Source of the DNA: GCA-002708315 sp964460905
Lineage (GTDB): Bacteria; Bacteroidota; Bacteroidia; Bacteroidales; F082
Direction of reading: 5' to 3'
Assembly (NCBI GenBank): GCA_964460905.1
Contig: CAYWRM010000009.1
Coordinates: 1-64,000 of the forward strand
Length of the DNA: 64,000 nucleotides
The notes under the pieces were generated by a model. That model had not been told where the DNA came from, did no database searches, and saw only the letters and a program-made list of their open reading frames with translations. The translations under genes and the position numbers were made by a program. Numbering within the stretch: the first letter of the stretch is position 1; each line of letters begins with the position of its first letter. Shown piece by piece: positions 1 through 8,925 of the stretch.

Positions 1-282
1 ATTGCACCTCTTTTTTAGTATATTCATATCCATCACTCTCCAATATTTCTTTGGCAAGGGTGTAACCAATTCATAATTACTAATAAAATTCTTTGAATTT
101 GTATCATTCCTATTTTTGAAATGCTCAATAAACTTAAATAATACTCTTCTGGAAGATACCAAATATCTCGGAGCTGAGATTTTATCAAGTCTAATTAACT
201 GATTTATTAGGGAGGACAGACCTGCTGCTTTTGCAAATTGTTCTCCGTAGTATCCTTCTAGCGTTCTTACTCGAATTTTCAT
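1..282 (-). CDS. Partial hypothetical protein at window edge
   Basis: An open frame runs on the minus strand from an ATG at 280-282 to the window edge, giving 94 codons without a stop; the C-terminus is outside the window. The product begins MKIRVRTLEGYYGEQF and is basic, with an alternating charged and hydrophobic pattern suggesting a small helical DNA- or RNA-binding protein. I do not recognise the family. It lies left of the tRNA fragment at 555-573, so it belongs to the chromosome flanking the element, or to an older island at the same site. No convincing Shine-Dalgarno sequence precedes it, which is normal in this phylum. Confidence 0.45.
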   Translation of the reverse strand, partial: MKIRVRTLEGYYGEQFAKAAGLSSLINQLIRLDKISAPRYLVSSRRVLFKFIEHFKNRNDTNSKNFISNYELVTPLPKKYWRVMDMNILKKRCN

Positions 283-510
283 ACTTAAAAGATTCAATCG
301 AATTGGAAAGCACCATAGTTCTCAATGAGGCAATCCAAAATTAGCATTCCAATAATTACGACATTAATATTATCGAATAAAATTAAGATAATAATATAAC
401 ATTGGAGGCAGGGAATTGACATTATTATGAAATACGTAGTGGAAATACTTTGTGATGAGATTTTGTTTTGGCTGATATTTGTAGGAAAAATATCGGACAT
501 TTATAAAATA

Positions 511-550
511 AAAAAACCTATCTAGCTTAATCTAAGCTAGATAGGTTTTT
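511..550. terminator. Strong bidirectional intrinsic terminator outside the left end
   Basis: A perfect 14-bp stem (arms 516-529 and 533-546, ACCTATCTAGCTTA and its complement) with a 3-nt loop is flanked by A- and T-runs, so it can work on both strands. On the minus strand it sits just after the tRNA-Asp 3'-end fragment at 555-573. It is therefore probably the original chromosomal terminator of tRNA-Asp, now 42 kb from its gene. Confidence 0.8.
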
Positions 551-554
551 GTTA

Positions 555-573
555 GGCGGTCTGGACGGGACTC
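555..573 (-). repeat. attL-like repeat: displaced tRNA-Asp 3' end
   Basis: These 19 bp are identical to 42566-42584, covering the acceptor stem and part of the T-arm of tRNA-Asp. The identity ends abruptly on both sides: TTTATAC follows here where the tRNA continues GAACCC. The sequence beyond on the left lacks the final A of CCA (minus-strand reading CC-T), so the tRNA of the empty site probably did not encode a full CCA. Confidence 0.85.
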
Positions 574-686
574 TTTATACATTTACTCATATTTATAAAT
601 ATATACCTCTATGCCCTTTATTAACCAGCTTTACATAGCTTTATGCATTTTAGGTTTTATCTATTTTATATCATTTTACCCCACTT

Positions 687-710
687 TGCACGACGCATGC
701 ACGACGTAAA
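687..710 (+). repeat. Tandem 11-bp iteron pair, left end of element
   Basis: Two adjacent copies of TGCACGACGYA followed by AA make a 24-bp sequence identical, in the same orientation, to 42502-42525 near the other end. It lies 114 bp inside the tRNA repeat and directly upstream of the integrase -7 box. By analogy with arm-type sites of tyrosine integrases, it is probably an integrase or excisionase binding site that could also autoregulate the integrase. Confidence 0.7.
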
Positions 711-714
711 TGAT

Positions 715-740
715 TATATTTGCATTTTACTTAAATGCAA
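715..740 (+). promoter_or_regulatory. Integrase promoter -7 box with overlapping inverted repeat
   Basis: TATATTTG at 715-722 matches the Bacteroidota -7 consensus TAnnTTTG. It overlaps a perfect 8-bp inverted repeat, TTGCATTT (720-727) and AAATGCAA (733-740), with a 5-nt spacer, ending 5 nt before the integrase ATG. I see no well-spaced -33 TTTG. The repeat could be an operator or a leader hairpin covering the ribosome binding region. Confidence 0.45.
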
Positions 741-745
741 TAATT

Positions 746-1987
746 ATGAAAACAGTAGGATTTGTCATTAAGAAAACCAGCTCTAGGAAAGATAAAACTT
801 TTCCTATTTATATCCGTTATAATTATACCAGAGAAAAGAGGACTTTGCTAAATACTGGCAAATATATTCTTGCCAAGTATTGGAATTATGATATCAATAA
901 ATTAAGAAAGAATCATCCAGAATATAAAGAATATTCTAGTTTCATTGATTCTCTTAGAATGAAAGTAGAAAGAATTGTAGAGGATGCATTAATCAAAGAA
1001 ATTGAACCTACAGTTGATTACGTCAGATCCATTTTTGATACGGATATTATTTTTAATGATAAAGATAAGAAGAAAGACTTTTTTTCTCATCTTGAGAGCT
1101 TTATTGAAGGTTCAAAAATGAGAGTATCCAAAGATGTGATAAAGGATTACAATTCTCTCAAAAAGCACTTGACAAACTTCCAGAAGGATAAAAAGGTTCA
1201 ACTTACATTTAATACTATTACTTATGAGAACTATGTAAAATTAAGAGAGTATCTTATTTATGATGCTATTAAACCTGATAAAACAAAAGGATTGTCTATT
1301 AATACAGTTGGTAAACAAATTAAAAACTTAAAAGCATTTATGCGTGACTGCATAAAAAGAGGAATCACAGATTACAAAGATTTGTCATTTCTTAAAGTTG
1401 AAACAGAAGAAGTTGATAGCATCTATTTAAATGAAGAAGAAATTAAGACCATTTATGAAGTAGACTTATCAGAATTACCCCAACTAGAAAAGTACAGAGA
1501 CTTATTTATTATAGGGTGTGAAACAGGGTTAAGGTTTTCAGATTTCTCAAAACTTAGGTCAGGACATATAAAAGGCGACTTTATAAGGAAAAAAGTAGCC
1601 AAAACTCATAAATCAATTGTAATACCAATTTCGCCACTTTTAAGAGAAGTACTAGATAAGTATCATAATAATCCTCCTCAGGATATTACTCTACAAAAAT
1701 TTAATAAAAACATTAAAAAAGTAGGTAAAAAAGCAGAATTATTTGAAGAAATAATTACTGTAAAAAAAGTTGGGATAAAAAAAGAAGAAACAACAAATCA
1801 AAAGTATGAACTCATTTCTTCACATACTTGCCGAAGGTCATTTTGTACAAATCAATTTAACAGAGGTATGCCCACGCTACTTATCAGAAAAATAAGTGGG
1901 CATAAAACAGAAGCTGCGTTTTTGAGGTATATAAAAATTGATGAGGAGGATGCTGCAAAAAAAATGCTAGAATTATGGAAATCTTAG
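746..1987 (+). CDS. Tyrosine recombinase / phage integrase
   Basis: A 413-aa site-specific recombinase of the Bacteroidota phage-integrase type. The N-terminus (MKTVGFVIKKTSSRKDKTFP) matches the Arm-DNA-binding domain of these integrases, followed by a core-binding domain (about residues 90-230) and the catalytic domain. Visible catalytic residues are Arg263 in ETGLRFSDF, the HTCRRSF box (His-x-x-Arg), the SGHKT histidine and the nucleophile Tyr395 in RYIKI. The upstream in-frame ATG at 710 falls in the promoter/iteron region, so I prefer the ATG at 746. It should catalyse integration and excision between the tRNA-Asp 3' end and the element attachment site. It stands alone at the left end, transcribed inward, and appears intact. 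Confidence 0.93.
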   Translation: MKTVGFVIKKTSSRKDKTFPIYIRYNYTREKRTLLNTGKYILAKYWNYDINKLRKNHPEYKEYSSFIDSLRMKVERIVEDALIKEIEPTVDYVRSIFDTDIIFNDKDKKKDFFSHLESFIEGSKMRVSKDVIKDYNSLKKHLTNFQKDKKVQLTFNTITYENYVKLREYLIYDAIKPDKTKGLSINTVGKQIKNLKAFMRDCIKRGITDYKDLSFLKVETEEVDSIYLNEEEIKTIYEVDLSELPQLEKYRDLFIIGCETGLRFSDFSKLRSGHIKGDFIRKKVAKTHKSIVIPISPLLREVLDKYHNNPPQDITLQKFNKNIKKVGKKAELFEEIITVKKVGIKKEETTNQKYELISSHTCRRSFCTNQFNRGMPTLLIRKISGHKTEAAFLRYIKIDEEDAAKKMLELWKS

Positions 1988-2131
1988 GGAGATAACTTGC
2001 TTATTTTGGTATGTTGTTCAGACAAGGTTGATGGTTAGGAGATCTCATAAGTCAAAGTTGAGATTGTTCTAATTTTTATGTGTGTTTTGCAATGTTTGCA
2101 ATGTTTATGGCTAAATAGTTTAGAATACAAT

Positions 2132-2575
2132 TTATGCTTTTGATTGCCAAAAAATTAAATCTATTTTTTTAATATCTGAGATATTTGATTCAGGAAACTG
2201 CTTGTTAAAATCTGAAATCATTTCATGAGCTAATTTATGTTTCAAAAAATCTGTATAGAATTTTGAAATTAAGTTATATAGATCAACTGTTCGTCTTAAT
2301 CTCACATCTTTAGGTAAATGAGAACCTGGTTTTTTTAATTTCGTGTGTTCTAATATTATAGAGTCCCAAACAGGTAAATTTGGATTTATTGTTGCAGCAA
2401 TTTTACTTGAAAAAGAAGCTTTAATGCTCCCAAATTCTGTATAAAAATGTGTAAGAATTAGTTCAAAGTTCACTTGTGAATACTTGTTGTTTTCGAGAAA
2501 TTTATATAGAGTAGTATAAAAAACATTTGGTCTTTGACGAATTTTGTAGAAGCCATTGAATTTCCTTGTATTTTC
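2132..2575 (-). pseudogene. Probable 5'-truncated hypothetical gene
   Basis: The minus-strand frame stays open from a stop just above 2575 to a stop at 2132, about 147 codons, but contains no upstream ATG. The first usable start is a GTG at 2473 (113 aa), and the residues encoded before it (FYKIRQRPNVFYTTLYKFL) look like genuine protein. This suggests an N-terminally truncated gene rather than a complete 113-aa product. The protein is helical, with Leu/Phe-rich segments (INPNLPVWDSIIL, LYNLISKFYTDF). I do not recognise the family. It lies between the integrase and the polysaccharide locus and converges with the integrase; accessory genes or debris are common at such positions. Confidence 0.45.
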
Positions 2576-2889
2576 TTACGAGTCCGGACAAAGTATCGAA
2601 TGCTACATTTATATTTTTGTAAGCCTGTATCTAAACACGAGTAAAAAATGCAGTAGATGAATTAAATATACACCTAACAGACGAACATTGGTATAGAATT
2701 TATACTGCTTCAACAGGGGTTGGATTACCGCAAAAGCAACCTAATAATAATACCACCTAAACATCAAAATGCTCTGTTAAAACTACATTATAATTACGTC
2801 AAACAGATTGACTAATTCAGATAATCAATAATATATTGTAAGGGAACGGAGAACTCTCACAAAAAATACATTACTCATAGGTATTGATA
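2576..2889. other. Intergenic stretch with possible gene debris
   Basis: About 300 bp between the truncated gene and the CotH-like gene. The only coding-like piece is a 42-codon plus-strand frame at 2635-2760 (...LTDEHWYRIYTASTGVG...) without a start codon. It could be the tail of a lost gene. No repeats, tRNA or strong hairpin was seen. The region reads as a cargo/backbone junction. Confidence 0.3.
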
Positions 2890-2913
2890 CTTTTTTCATT
2901 TACCCGTTTTCAT

Positions 2914-2921
2914 TAACTTTG
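2914..2921 (+). promoter_or_regulatory. Candidate -7 box of the CotH-like gene
   Basis: TAACTTTG fits the Bacteroidota TAnnTTTG element and lies 31 bp before the preferred ATG at 2953. No clear -33 TTTG is visible at the standard spacing, only a T-rich run around 2890-2900. Confidence 0.35.
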
Positions 2922-2952
2922 TTGAAAATTGTTGTTTTTCTTATACCATAAA

Positions 2953-5310
2953 ATGATTTACAAGATTGATTTATCAAGGGTTACTTATTGGGTTACTTTA
3001 TTACTAAGCTTATTTTTAGCAAATACCGTTTCAGCTCAACTTACTGACACCATTGCTAATTGGGATGGAATAAATGTAGAATGGGTAGTTTCTGCTCCTT
3101 CTGGCATAACTGTTAATAACCCTATGCAGGAAGGAATAAATCCATCGACTCATTGCATGGAGGTGGTAACAGGTGAGAACCCTTACGATTTAATTTTTAC
3201 TAATTTTATTGTTCCTGTAAACTTTATCACATTCCCTGTTTATCGTTTAAAGATATTGGCTCCAGAATCTGGTGGTACTGTACTATTGAAATTTGAGAAT
3301 AGTGACAACACTTCATGGCAGGAAATTGAAAAAGCACCAACCCCTGGTCAATGGGATGATCTTGAGTTTGATTTTTCAGGAATCACCGCTACCGATTATA
3401 CCCGTTTGGTAATATTCTTTGATTTTCTTGGAACCAACCCCGGAGATCAATGGTTTATTGACGATGTATTGTGCCTATCTGAAGATACTCCCGGACTCAC
3501 AACCAATTTGCCAATAATAATCATCAATACAAATGGAGTTGATATTCCTGATGAACCCAAAATAACTGCCAACATGGGGATTATTGACAATGGACAGGGA
3601 AATATGAACAACCAATACGATCCTCCAAATGATTATGATGGTTTTGTTGGAATAGAAATACGGGGACAGAGCTCGCAAATGTTTCCAAAGAAATCTTATG
3701 CTTTCGAAACAAGGGATGAAGATGGTGAAAACTTAAATGTGCCTATACTTGGAATGCCAACGGAAAATGACTGGATATTGTATGCTCCATACAGTGATAA
3801 ATCCATGCTTAGGAATTTTATATCATTTTATATGGGCAGTAAGCTTGGTTCTTATTGTACTAGAATGGCCTATTGCGAAGTTATCATTAATAATGATTAT
3901 AAAGGTGTGTACATCCTAATGGAGAAGATAAAACGGGATGATAACCGTGTAAATATTGCTAAATTAAAGCCTGAAGATATTGCTGGTGATGAACTCACCG
4001 GTGGTTATATTGTGAAGGTTGATAAAATAGACCCGGATTTCCAATATGGTACCGATGGCTGGAAATCGATTCCAACACCTGCATATCCAAATGCCATGAA
4101 TATCATATTTCAGTTTTATTACCCCAAAGCTGAGGATATAGTACAGCAACAGAGAAATTACATTGAGGACTACATTACTACGTCAGAAAATGTATTAACC
4201 AATTCAAGCTTTGCCGACGCAAATTGTGGATATAAAAGTTATTTTAACTCAGCTTCCTTTGTCGATCAGATGATTCTATGCGAAATAAGCAAGGAGGTTG
4301 ATAAATACAGGTACAGTACTTATTTTTATAAGGAAAAGGACAGCGATGGTGGAAAACTATTTGCAGGCCCGGCATGGGATTTTAACCTAGGTTATTCAAA
4401 TGTTGATTATTGGCCTCCTGGCAACGATTACACTGGTTGGAGGTATTCAATGGTGGAGCCTAACGACTGGAGTATTATGTTTTGGTGGAAACGTATGATG
4501 GAGGACCCTTATTTTAGAGATCTGTTTTATACCCGTTGGCAGGAATTGAGAGATAATGAATTAAGTAATGATAAGATTGAATATGCCATTGATTCAATAG
4601 TAGAGTATGTAGATGAGGCCCAGCATAGAAACTACGAAAGATGGCCCATTTTGGGGCAATATGTATGGCCTAATTATAACTGGCAGGGGAATGATTACAA
4701 TGATGAAGTGGCATTTTTTGAAACATGGCTTTTTAACAGATTGAACTGGATTGACAACAACATTCCTGGCTTCATGCTTATGCCATCCGCCGAATTATCA
4801 AGTTTTTTTCCTGAGCTGGAAATTACTTTGTCAGATGAATATTTCAGTAATCCAATTCTTAAAAATAATTATTTTGAATTGAATAATGCTCCATCTGGAA
4901 TGATTATAGAATCAGTAAGCTATTTAAATGCTTCACAGGCAATGATTAAGTTGTCAGGAAACACAAATGGGGCAGATGAAGTGTCGGTTACGCTAAATGC
5001 AAAAATCCTTAATGGGTTTACCGATATAACCACCAACGAATTGTCGCTTGGCAATAGTTTTACTCCGTTTACAAAGCCTAAAGTAATTTTATACACGAGT
5101 CAAAATACCATACATTTAAAGTGTCAGCAACCTGAATTATTGGGTGATAAAGTTGAGGTTTTTAACCTTTTGGGACAAAAAATTAAAGTATCAAAAATTG
5201 AACAGACACAAATCAATAATATTGTTGCTAATACAATCCCGGGCATTTACTTGTGTCGATATCGATTCGATGGTAAAATACATAGCCAGCATGTTGTTTT
5301 TATTAAATAG
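2953..5310 (+). CDS. CotH-kinase-family surface protein with carbohydrate-binding-like module and T9SS signal
   Basis: A 785-aa exported protein, taking ATG 2953 rather than the TTG at 2929. Order: signal peptide ending TVSAQ; an N-terminal beta-sandwich module of about 140 residues ending LVIFFDFLG...WFIDDV, the same module found in the proteins at 13485-15512 and 32565-34346; a CotH kinase domain (PF08757 type) with IEIRGQSSQMFPKKSYAFE, NDWILYAPYSDKSMLRN and GVYILMEKIKRDDNRVNIAKL, plus the late FAGPAWDFNLGY motif; then a C-terminal T9SS type A sorting domain (VEVFNLLGQKI...GIYLCRYRFDGK). Known CotH proteins are atypical kinases of spore coats; bacterial surface versions are often near glycan loci with unknown substrate. 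The shared module suggests it binds the same glucan, which is inference. Confidence 0.85.
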   Translation: MIYKIDLSRVTYWVTLLLSLFLANTVSAQLTDTIANWDGINVEWVVSAPSGITVNNPMQEGINPSTHCMEVVTGENPYDLIFTNFIVPVNFITFPVYRLKILAPESGGTVLLKFENSDNTSWQEIEKAPTPGQWDDLEFDFSGITATDYTRLVIFFDFLGTNPGDQWFIDDVLCLSEDTPGLTTNLPIIIINTNGVDIPDEPKITANMGIIDNGQGNMNNQYDPPNDYDGFVGIEIRGQSSQMFPKKSYAFETRDEDGENLNVPILGMPTENDWILYAPYSDKSMLRNFISFYMGSKLGSYCTRMAYCEVIINNDYKGVYILMEKIKRDDNRVNIAKLKPEDIAGDELTGGYIVKVDKIDPDFQYGTDGWKSIPTPAYPNAMNIIFQFYYPKAEDIVQQQRNYIEDYITTSENVLTNSSFADANCGYKSYFNSASFVDQMILCEISKEVDKYRYSTYFYKEKDSDGGKLFAGPAWDFNLGYSNVDYWPPGNDYTGWRYSMVEPNDWSIMFWWKRMMEDPYFRDLFYTRWQELRDNELSNDKIEYAIDSIVEYVDEAQHRNYERWPILGQYVWPNYNWQGNDYNDEVAFFETWLFNRLNWIDNNIPGFMLMPSAELSSFFPELEITLSDEYFSNPILKNNYFELNNAPSGMIIESVSYLNASQAMIKLSGNTNGADEVSVTLNAKILNGFTDITTNELSLGNSFTPFTKPKVILYTSQNTIHLKCQQPELLGDKVEVFNLLGQKIKVSKIEQTQINNIVANTIPGIYLCRYRFDGKIHSQHVVFIK

Positions 5311-5365
5311 AATTTATACTACGTATTATTATTTAAGCATTCCTAAATAACTAAATTTTTTAGAT

Positions 5366-5620
5366 ATGATTCATGAACTTAAAACCTGGTCAGATTATTT
5401 CAAATTAATTGCGAATGGGAAAAAACCTTTTGAGCTTAGAAAAAATGACAGAGGTTTTTTAGCTGGACATGAACTCTTGTTGAGAGAGTATGATAAAGAC
5501 CAGAAATTATATACTGGTAGAAAACTTCACCGCCAGATTACTTTTGTACTACAAGGTGATGAGGCGGAAGAGCTTGGCTTAAAGAAAGGATTTTGTATAA
5601 TGGGTATGGAAGAAATATAG
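5366..5620 (+). CDS. Small ASCH/PUA-like protein (DUF3850 type)
   Basis: An 84-aa protein beginning MIHELKTWSDYFKLIANGKKPFELRKNDRGF, which fits the DUF3850/ASCH-like fold: the HELKxWPxYFxxIxxGxKxFExRxNDR pattern is characteristic. These small PUA-related domains are thought to bind RNA or modified nucleotides and occur in phages and mobile elements as well as chromosomes. It follows the CotH-like gene by 55 bp and precedes the regulator by 108 bp. It has no obvious role in glucan use and is probably element baggage. No signal peptide is present, so it should be cytoplasmic. Confidence 0.75.
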   Translation: MIHELKTWSDYFKLIANGKKPFELRKNDRGFLAGHELLLREYDKDQKLYTGRKLHRQITFVLQGDEAEELGLKKGFCIMGMEEI

Positions 5621-5728
5621 ATTTGGTAAAAATTGAAGAAATTTAATATTTCAAAAGTATATAAATAAGTATTAATTACAAACTGTTTAAAAATGATTTA
5701 CTTAAATTCGCCATAATAAAATATTATA

Positions 5729-8605
5729 ATGGTAAAAAAGAGATTATTATTAGTTTTAATTATTTTATCGTTTCTGCACACGATAGCAAATACCTATTCC
5801 ATAGGAACCCCATTTGTTAGAAATTTTCAGCGATCCGAATATCTTGCCGGGAGCCAAACCTGGGATATTCAACAGGGCACTAATGGAATGATGTACTTTG
5901 CTAACAATGATGGATTGCTAGAATTTGATGGTACAAACTGGAATATATACAAATTACCTAATGGTAGTATTTTAAGATCAATTGAAAATGGCTCCAACAA
6001 GGTTTTATTTGCAGGAGGATATGATGAGTTGGGCTATTTTGAAATTGGTGAAATGGGAGGTGCAAAATTCCATTCTTTATTGAACCTTTTGCCCGAAGAA
6101 AATATTGATTTTGGTGATGTTTGGAAAATTTATATTCATCCTGATGGAGTATTTTTTCAAACATATTATCAACTATTCATTTATAAGAATGAAAAATTTA
6201 CCGTTATTGACGCTCCTTCATTATTTCATTTTTCATTTATGGTAAACAATGAATACTATGTTAATGATATAGAGAAAGGCCTGATGCGATATGCAATGGG
6301 TAATTTGTATCCTTTGAGCGGAATGGAACCATTAAAAGGAAAAGAAATATGGGGGATATTACCTGTTGATAATAAATTACTTATTGCCACATCTTCAGAT
6401 GGAACTTATTTATATGATGGTAATTCATTAACACCTGTGAGCAATACCGAAACCACTTCGTTTTTAAATAAAAACCAAATCTACTGCAGTTCACTTCTCC
6501 CTAATAATACAATGGTGTTTGGCACAATACAAAGTGGTTTATTAATTTGTGATATGCAAAGCAATCCGTTACAACATATAAGCAAATCTGATGGCTTGCA
6601 AAATAATACTATTTTATGTATGGGATTAGATTTTTTAGGTAACCTTTGGCTGGGCACTGATCATGGAATTGATTATGTTGAGCTAAACTTACCTCTGTCA
6701 AAAATTTCGCATAACTACAATGTGAGTACGGGTTATTCAGCTTTTATTAATGATAACAGGATTTATCTTGGTACTAATCAAGGATTATTTACTCAGAAGC
6801 GAGATTCATTAAACAGGATTTCATCAAAAAGAATGAAGCTGATTGAAGAAACACAGGGACAGGTCTGGACACTGAAAAATATTGATGGAACTCTATTTTG
6901 CGGTCATAATAATGGAGCGTACATTATTGAAAATGATGTTGCCTTTAGCATTTCTGATATTCCTGGCGGATGGATATTTTTGCAAACTCCAAATAATTCT
7001 CAAAAAATTATTGGAGGAACTTATACCGGCTTAGTTACATACATTAAAGATAACGGGAAGTGGAAATTTGATAAGCAGATTAAAGGGTTTTCACAATCAT
7101 CAAGAAAAATGGAGTTTGATAATGATGGATCATTATGGATTACTCATGGTTACAAAGGCATTTATCACCTTAATTTTAATGATAGTTATGATAGTATAAC
7201 AAATTTAGAATTTTTTAATAGTAAAGAAGATAATGTACCTGATCAGGTATCAGGGTTGACTATGATTGATAATACATTACTTTTTGCAACCAACGAAGGA
7301 ATAATGCAATACATACCTAAACATGGGGAATTTACAATAAACCCTAAAATCAATAACCTTTTTAAAGGCGACTTTTTGCGCTCCATAAAAACAGATTCAA
7401 AAAAAAATATATGGTACTTTACAAATGAAGATGTTGGAGTTTTACGATATGGTGAAGATGGAAGTTATACAAATGTAACTATACCCTTTAAAAAACTTGA
7501 AGGTACGTTTGTAAGCAGTTTTGAATTTGTTTATCCTTTTGATGATGAAAATGTTTTTTTTGGTGTTGAGAACGGGTTTGTTCATTATAATCCAAAATTC
7601 AAAAAATATTATTCGTTTGGATTTAAAACATACTTATTGTCAATGAGGACATTTAACCTTGACTCTGTTTATACATACTCCTCGATGATATCAAATGAGA
7701 TTGTGCTCGATTTTGTGAATAACAGAGTAGAGTTTTCTTTTGCTTCAAACGACTTTGAAAATTCAGGAGACATCCTTTATTCCACTTTTTTAGAAGGAAA
7801 TGACAATCAATGGTCAAAATGGACACACCAAAGTACACGAAACTATACAAATTTATTTGAAGGTAATTATACTTTTAAAGTAAAGGCAATCAATATTTAT
7901 GGTACTGTTACAAATGAACAAAGTGTTTCATTTAAAGTAAAACCACCATTTTTAAGATCTATATTAGCATATATTATATATGCAACACTATTTGTTGTTT
8001 TAATTTTATTATTACTTCTTTTGATGAAAAGAAGATATATGAAGTCAAAAAAGAATATCGAAAAAACTCAACAGGAATTATTTCTAAAAAAAGAAGAGCA
8101 ATTACAAAGGGAAGGACTTGAATCTGAAAAAGAAATAATTAGAATGAGGAATGACAAGCTAAGAGAAGGGATGAAGCTAAAAGATAAAGAACTTGCAAAC
8201 TCAACAATGCAAATGCTTCAGAAAAATGAACTGCTTATTACCTTACGTGATGAACTAAAAGAATTAGCTAATTATATTGATTCCGAAACACATAAACACG
8301 ATATAACCCGACTCGTCAGAGGTATTAACAAGGAAATTGATAATGAGAAACAATGGAGGGTTTTTGAAACACACTTTGAAAACGTGCATGAAGAATTCCT
8401 AACACGTATAAAATCAAAATTTCCAGACCTTACTCCTCGTGAACTTAAGTTGTGTGCCTATTTGCGCATGAATATTTCAAGTAAAGAAATATCTGTTTTG
8501 ATGAATATCTCCACAAGAGGTGTTGAAATAAGTAGATACAGGCTCAGAAAAAGGCTTGGAATTACTCGCGAAACAAATCTGACTGAATATATATTATCCT
8601 TTTAA
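5729..8605 (+). CDS. Membrane one-component regulator: periplasmic propeller, Y_Y_Y domain, LuxR-type HTH
   Basis: A 958-aa sensor-regulator. A signal sequence (about 1-20) is followed by a long beta-propeller region with repeated motifs such as WDIQQGTNGMMYFANNDGLLEFDG and LDFLGNLWLGTDHGIDYVE. A Y_Y_Y-like Ig domain follows (about 680-737), then one transmembrane helix (about 743-766, ILAYIIYATLFVVLILLLLLL), a charged coiled coil (about 770-880) and a C-terminal LuxR/GerE-type HTH (about 896-958: LTPRELKLCAYLRMNISSKEISVLMNIS). Unlike hybrid two-component PUL regulators it has no histidine kinase or receiver, so signal should pass directly across the membrane to the HTH. It lies just upstream of susC and is the obvious candidate activator of the glucan locus. 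The direct ligand is unknown. Confidence 0.85.
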   Translation: MVKKRLLLVLIILSFLHTIANTYSIGTPFVRNFQRSEYLAGSQTWDIQQGTNGMMYFANNDGLLEFDGTNWNIYKLPNGSILRSIENGSNKVLFAGGYDELGYFEIGEMGGAKFHSLLNLLPEENIDFGDVWKIYIHPDGVFFQTYYQLFIYKNEKFTVIDAPSLFHFSFMVNNEYYVNDIEKGLMRYAMGNLYPLSGMEPLKGKEIWGILPVDNKLLIATSSDGTYLYDGNSLTPVSNTETTSFLNKNQIYCSSLLPNNTMVFGTIQSGLLICDMQSNPLQHISKSDGLQNNTILCMGLDFLGNLWLGTDHGIDYVELNLPLSKISHNYNVSTGYSAFINDNRIYLGTNQGLFTQKRDSLNRISSKRMKLIEETQGQVWTLKNIDGTLFCGHNNGAYIIENDVAFSISDIPGGWIFLQTPNNSQKIIGGTYTGLVTYIKDNGKWKFDKQIKGFSQSSRKMEFDNDGSLWITHGYKGIYHLNFNDSYDSITNLEFFNSKEDNVPDQVSGLTMIDNTLLFATNEGIMQYIPKHGEFTINPKINNLFKGDFLRSIKTDSKKNIWYFTNEDVGVLRYGEDGSYTNVTIPFKKLEGTFVSSFEFVYPFDDENVFFGVENGFVHYNPKFKKYYSFGFKTYLLSMRTFNLDSVYTYSSMISNEIVLDFVNNRVEFSFASNDFENSGDILYSTFLEGNDNQWSKWTHQSTRNYTNLFEGNYTFKVKAINIYGTVTNEQSVSFKVKPPFLRSILAYIIYATLFVVLILLLLLLMKRRYMKSKKNIEKTQQELFLKKEEQLQREGLESEKEIIRMRNDKLREGMKLKDKELANSTMQMLQKNELLITLRDELKELANYIDSETHKHDITRLVRGINKEIDNEKQWRVFETHFENVHEEFLTRIKSKFPDLTPRELKLCAYLRMNISSKEISVLMNISTRGVEISRYRLRKRLGITRETNLTEYILSF

Positions 8606-8799
8606 CATTATTCTTATTTATACGAGCATGTGATAGAATTTTATATTTAGTAGATTCCATCTTTTATCTAAATTGATGTATTGTTTTGTGTGATAATATA
8701 ATTTCACAAATATCAGATAAACAGCGTTTAAAGTTTGTAATGAAGTAACTTTGATGTATTAAAATATTTGTGTGACGTAATTTTGTTGAGTTTATTTAC

Positions 8800-8843
8800 T
8801 TGACTTAAGCGTTCCTCTTCGTTTATATTTGCAATCGATTGCA
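8800..8843 (+). promoter_or_regulatory. susC promoter with 14-bp palindromic operator
   Basis: TTG at 8800-8802 and TATATTTG at 8824-8831 resemble the Bacteroidota -33 and -7 elements, with a 21-bp gap. A perfect 14-bp palindrome, TGCAATCGATTGCA (8830-8843), overlaps the expected transcription start. The leader to the susC ATG would be about 85 nt. The palindrome could be bound by the upstream LuxR-type regulator or by an unlinked LacI-like protein. Confidence 0.5.
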
Positions 8844-8925
8844 TTAAAAAATATATATGAGAGTTTACAGGAATTCAAAAGAGTATTTTATTCATTTTAT
8901 AATTATAAATTAAAATTCATAACGC

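Noticed and set aside
294..500. 68-aa minus-strand frame with hydrophobic residues
   Set aside because: AT-rich low-complexity composition, no recognisable family and no ribosome binding site; it lies in the short gap between the partial gene and the terminator. Could be real but unsupported.
8746..8753. TAACTTTG as an alternative susC -7 box
   Set aside because: The nearest TTTG is only 8 bp upstream, too close for a -33 element; the 8800-8831 pair is better spaced.
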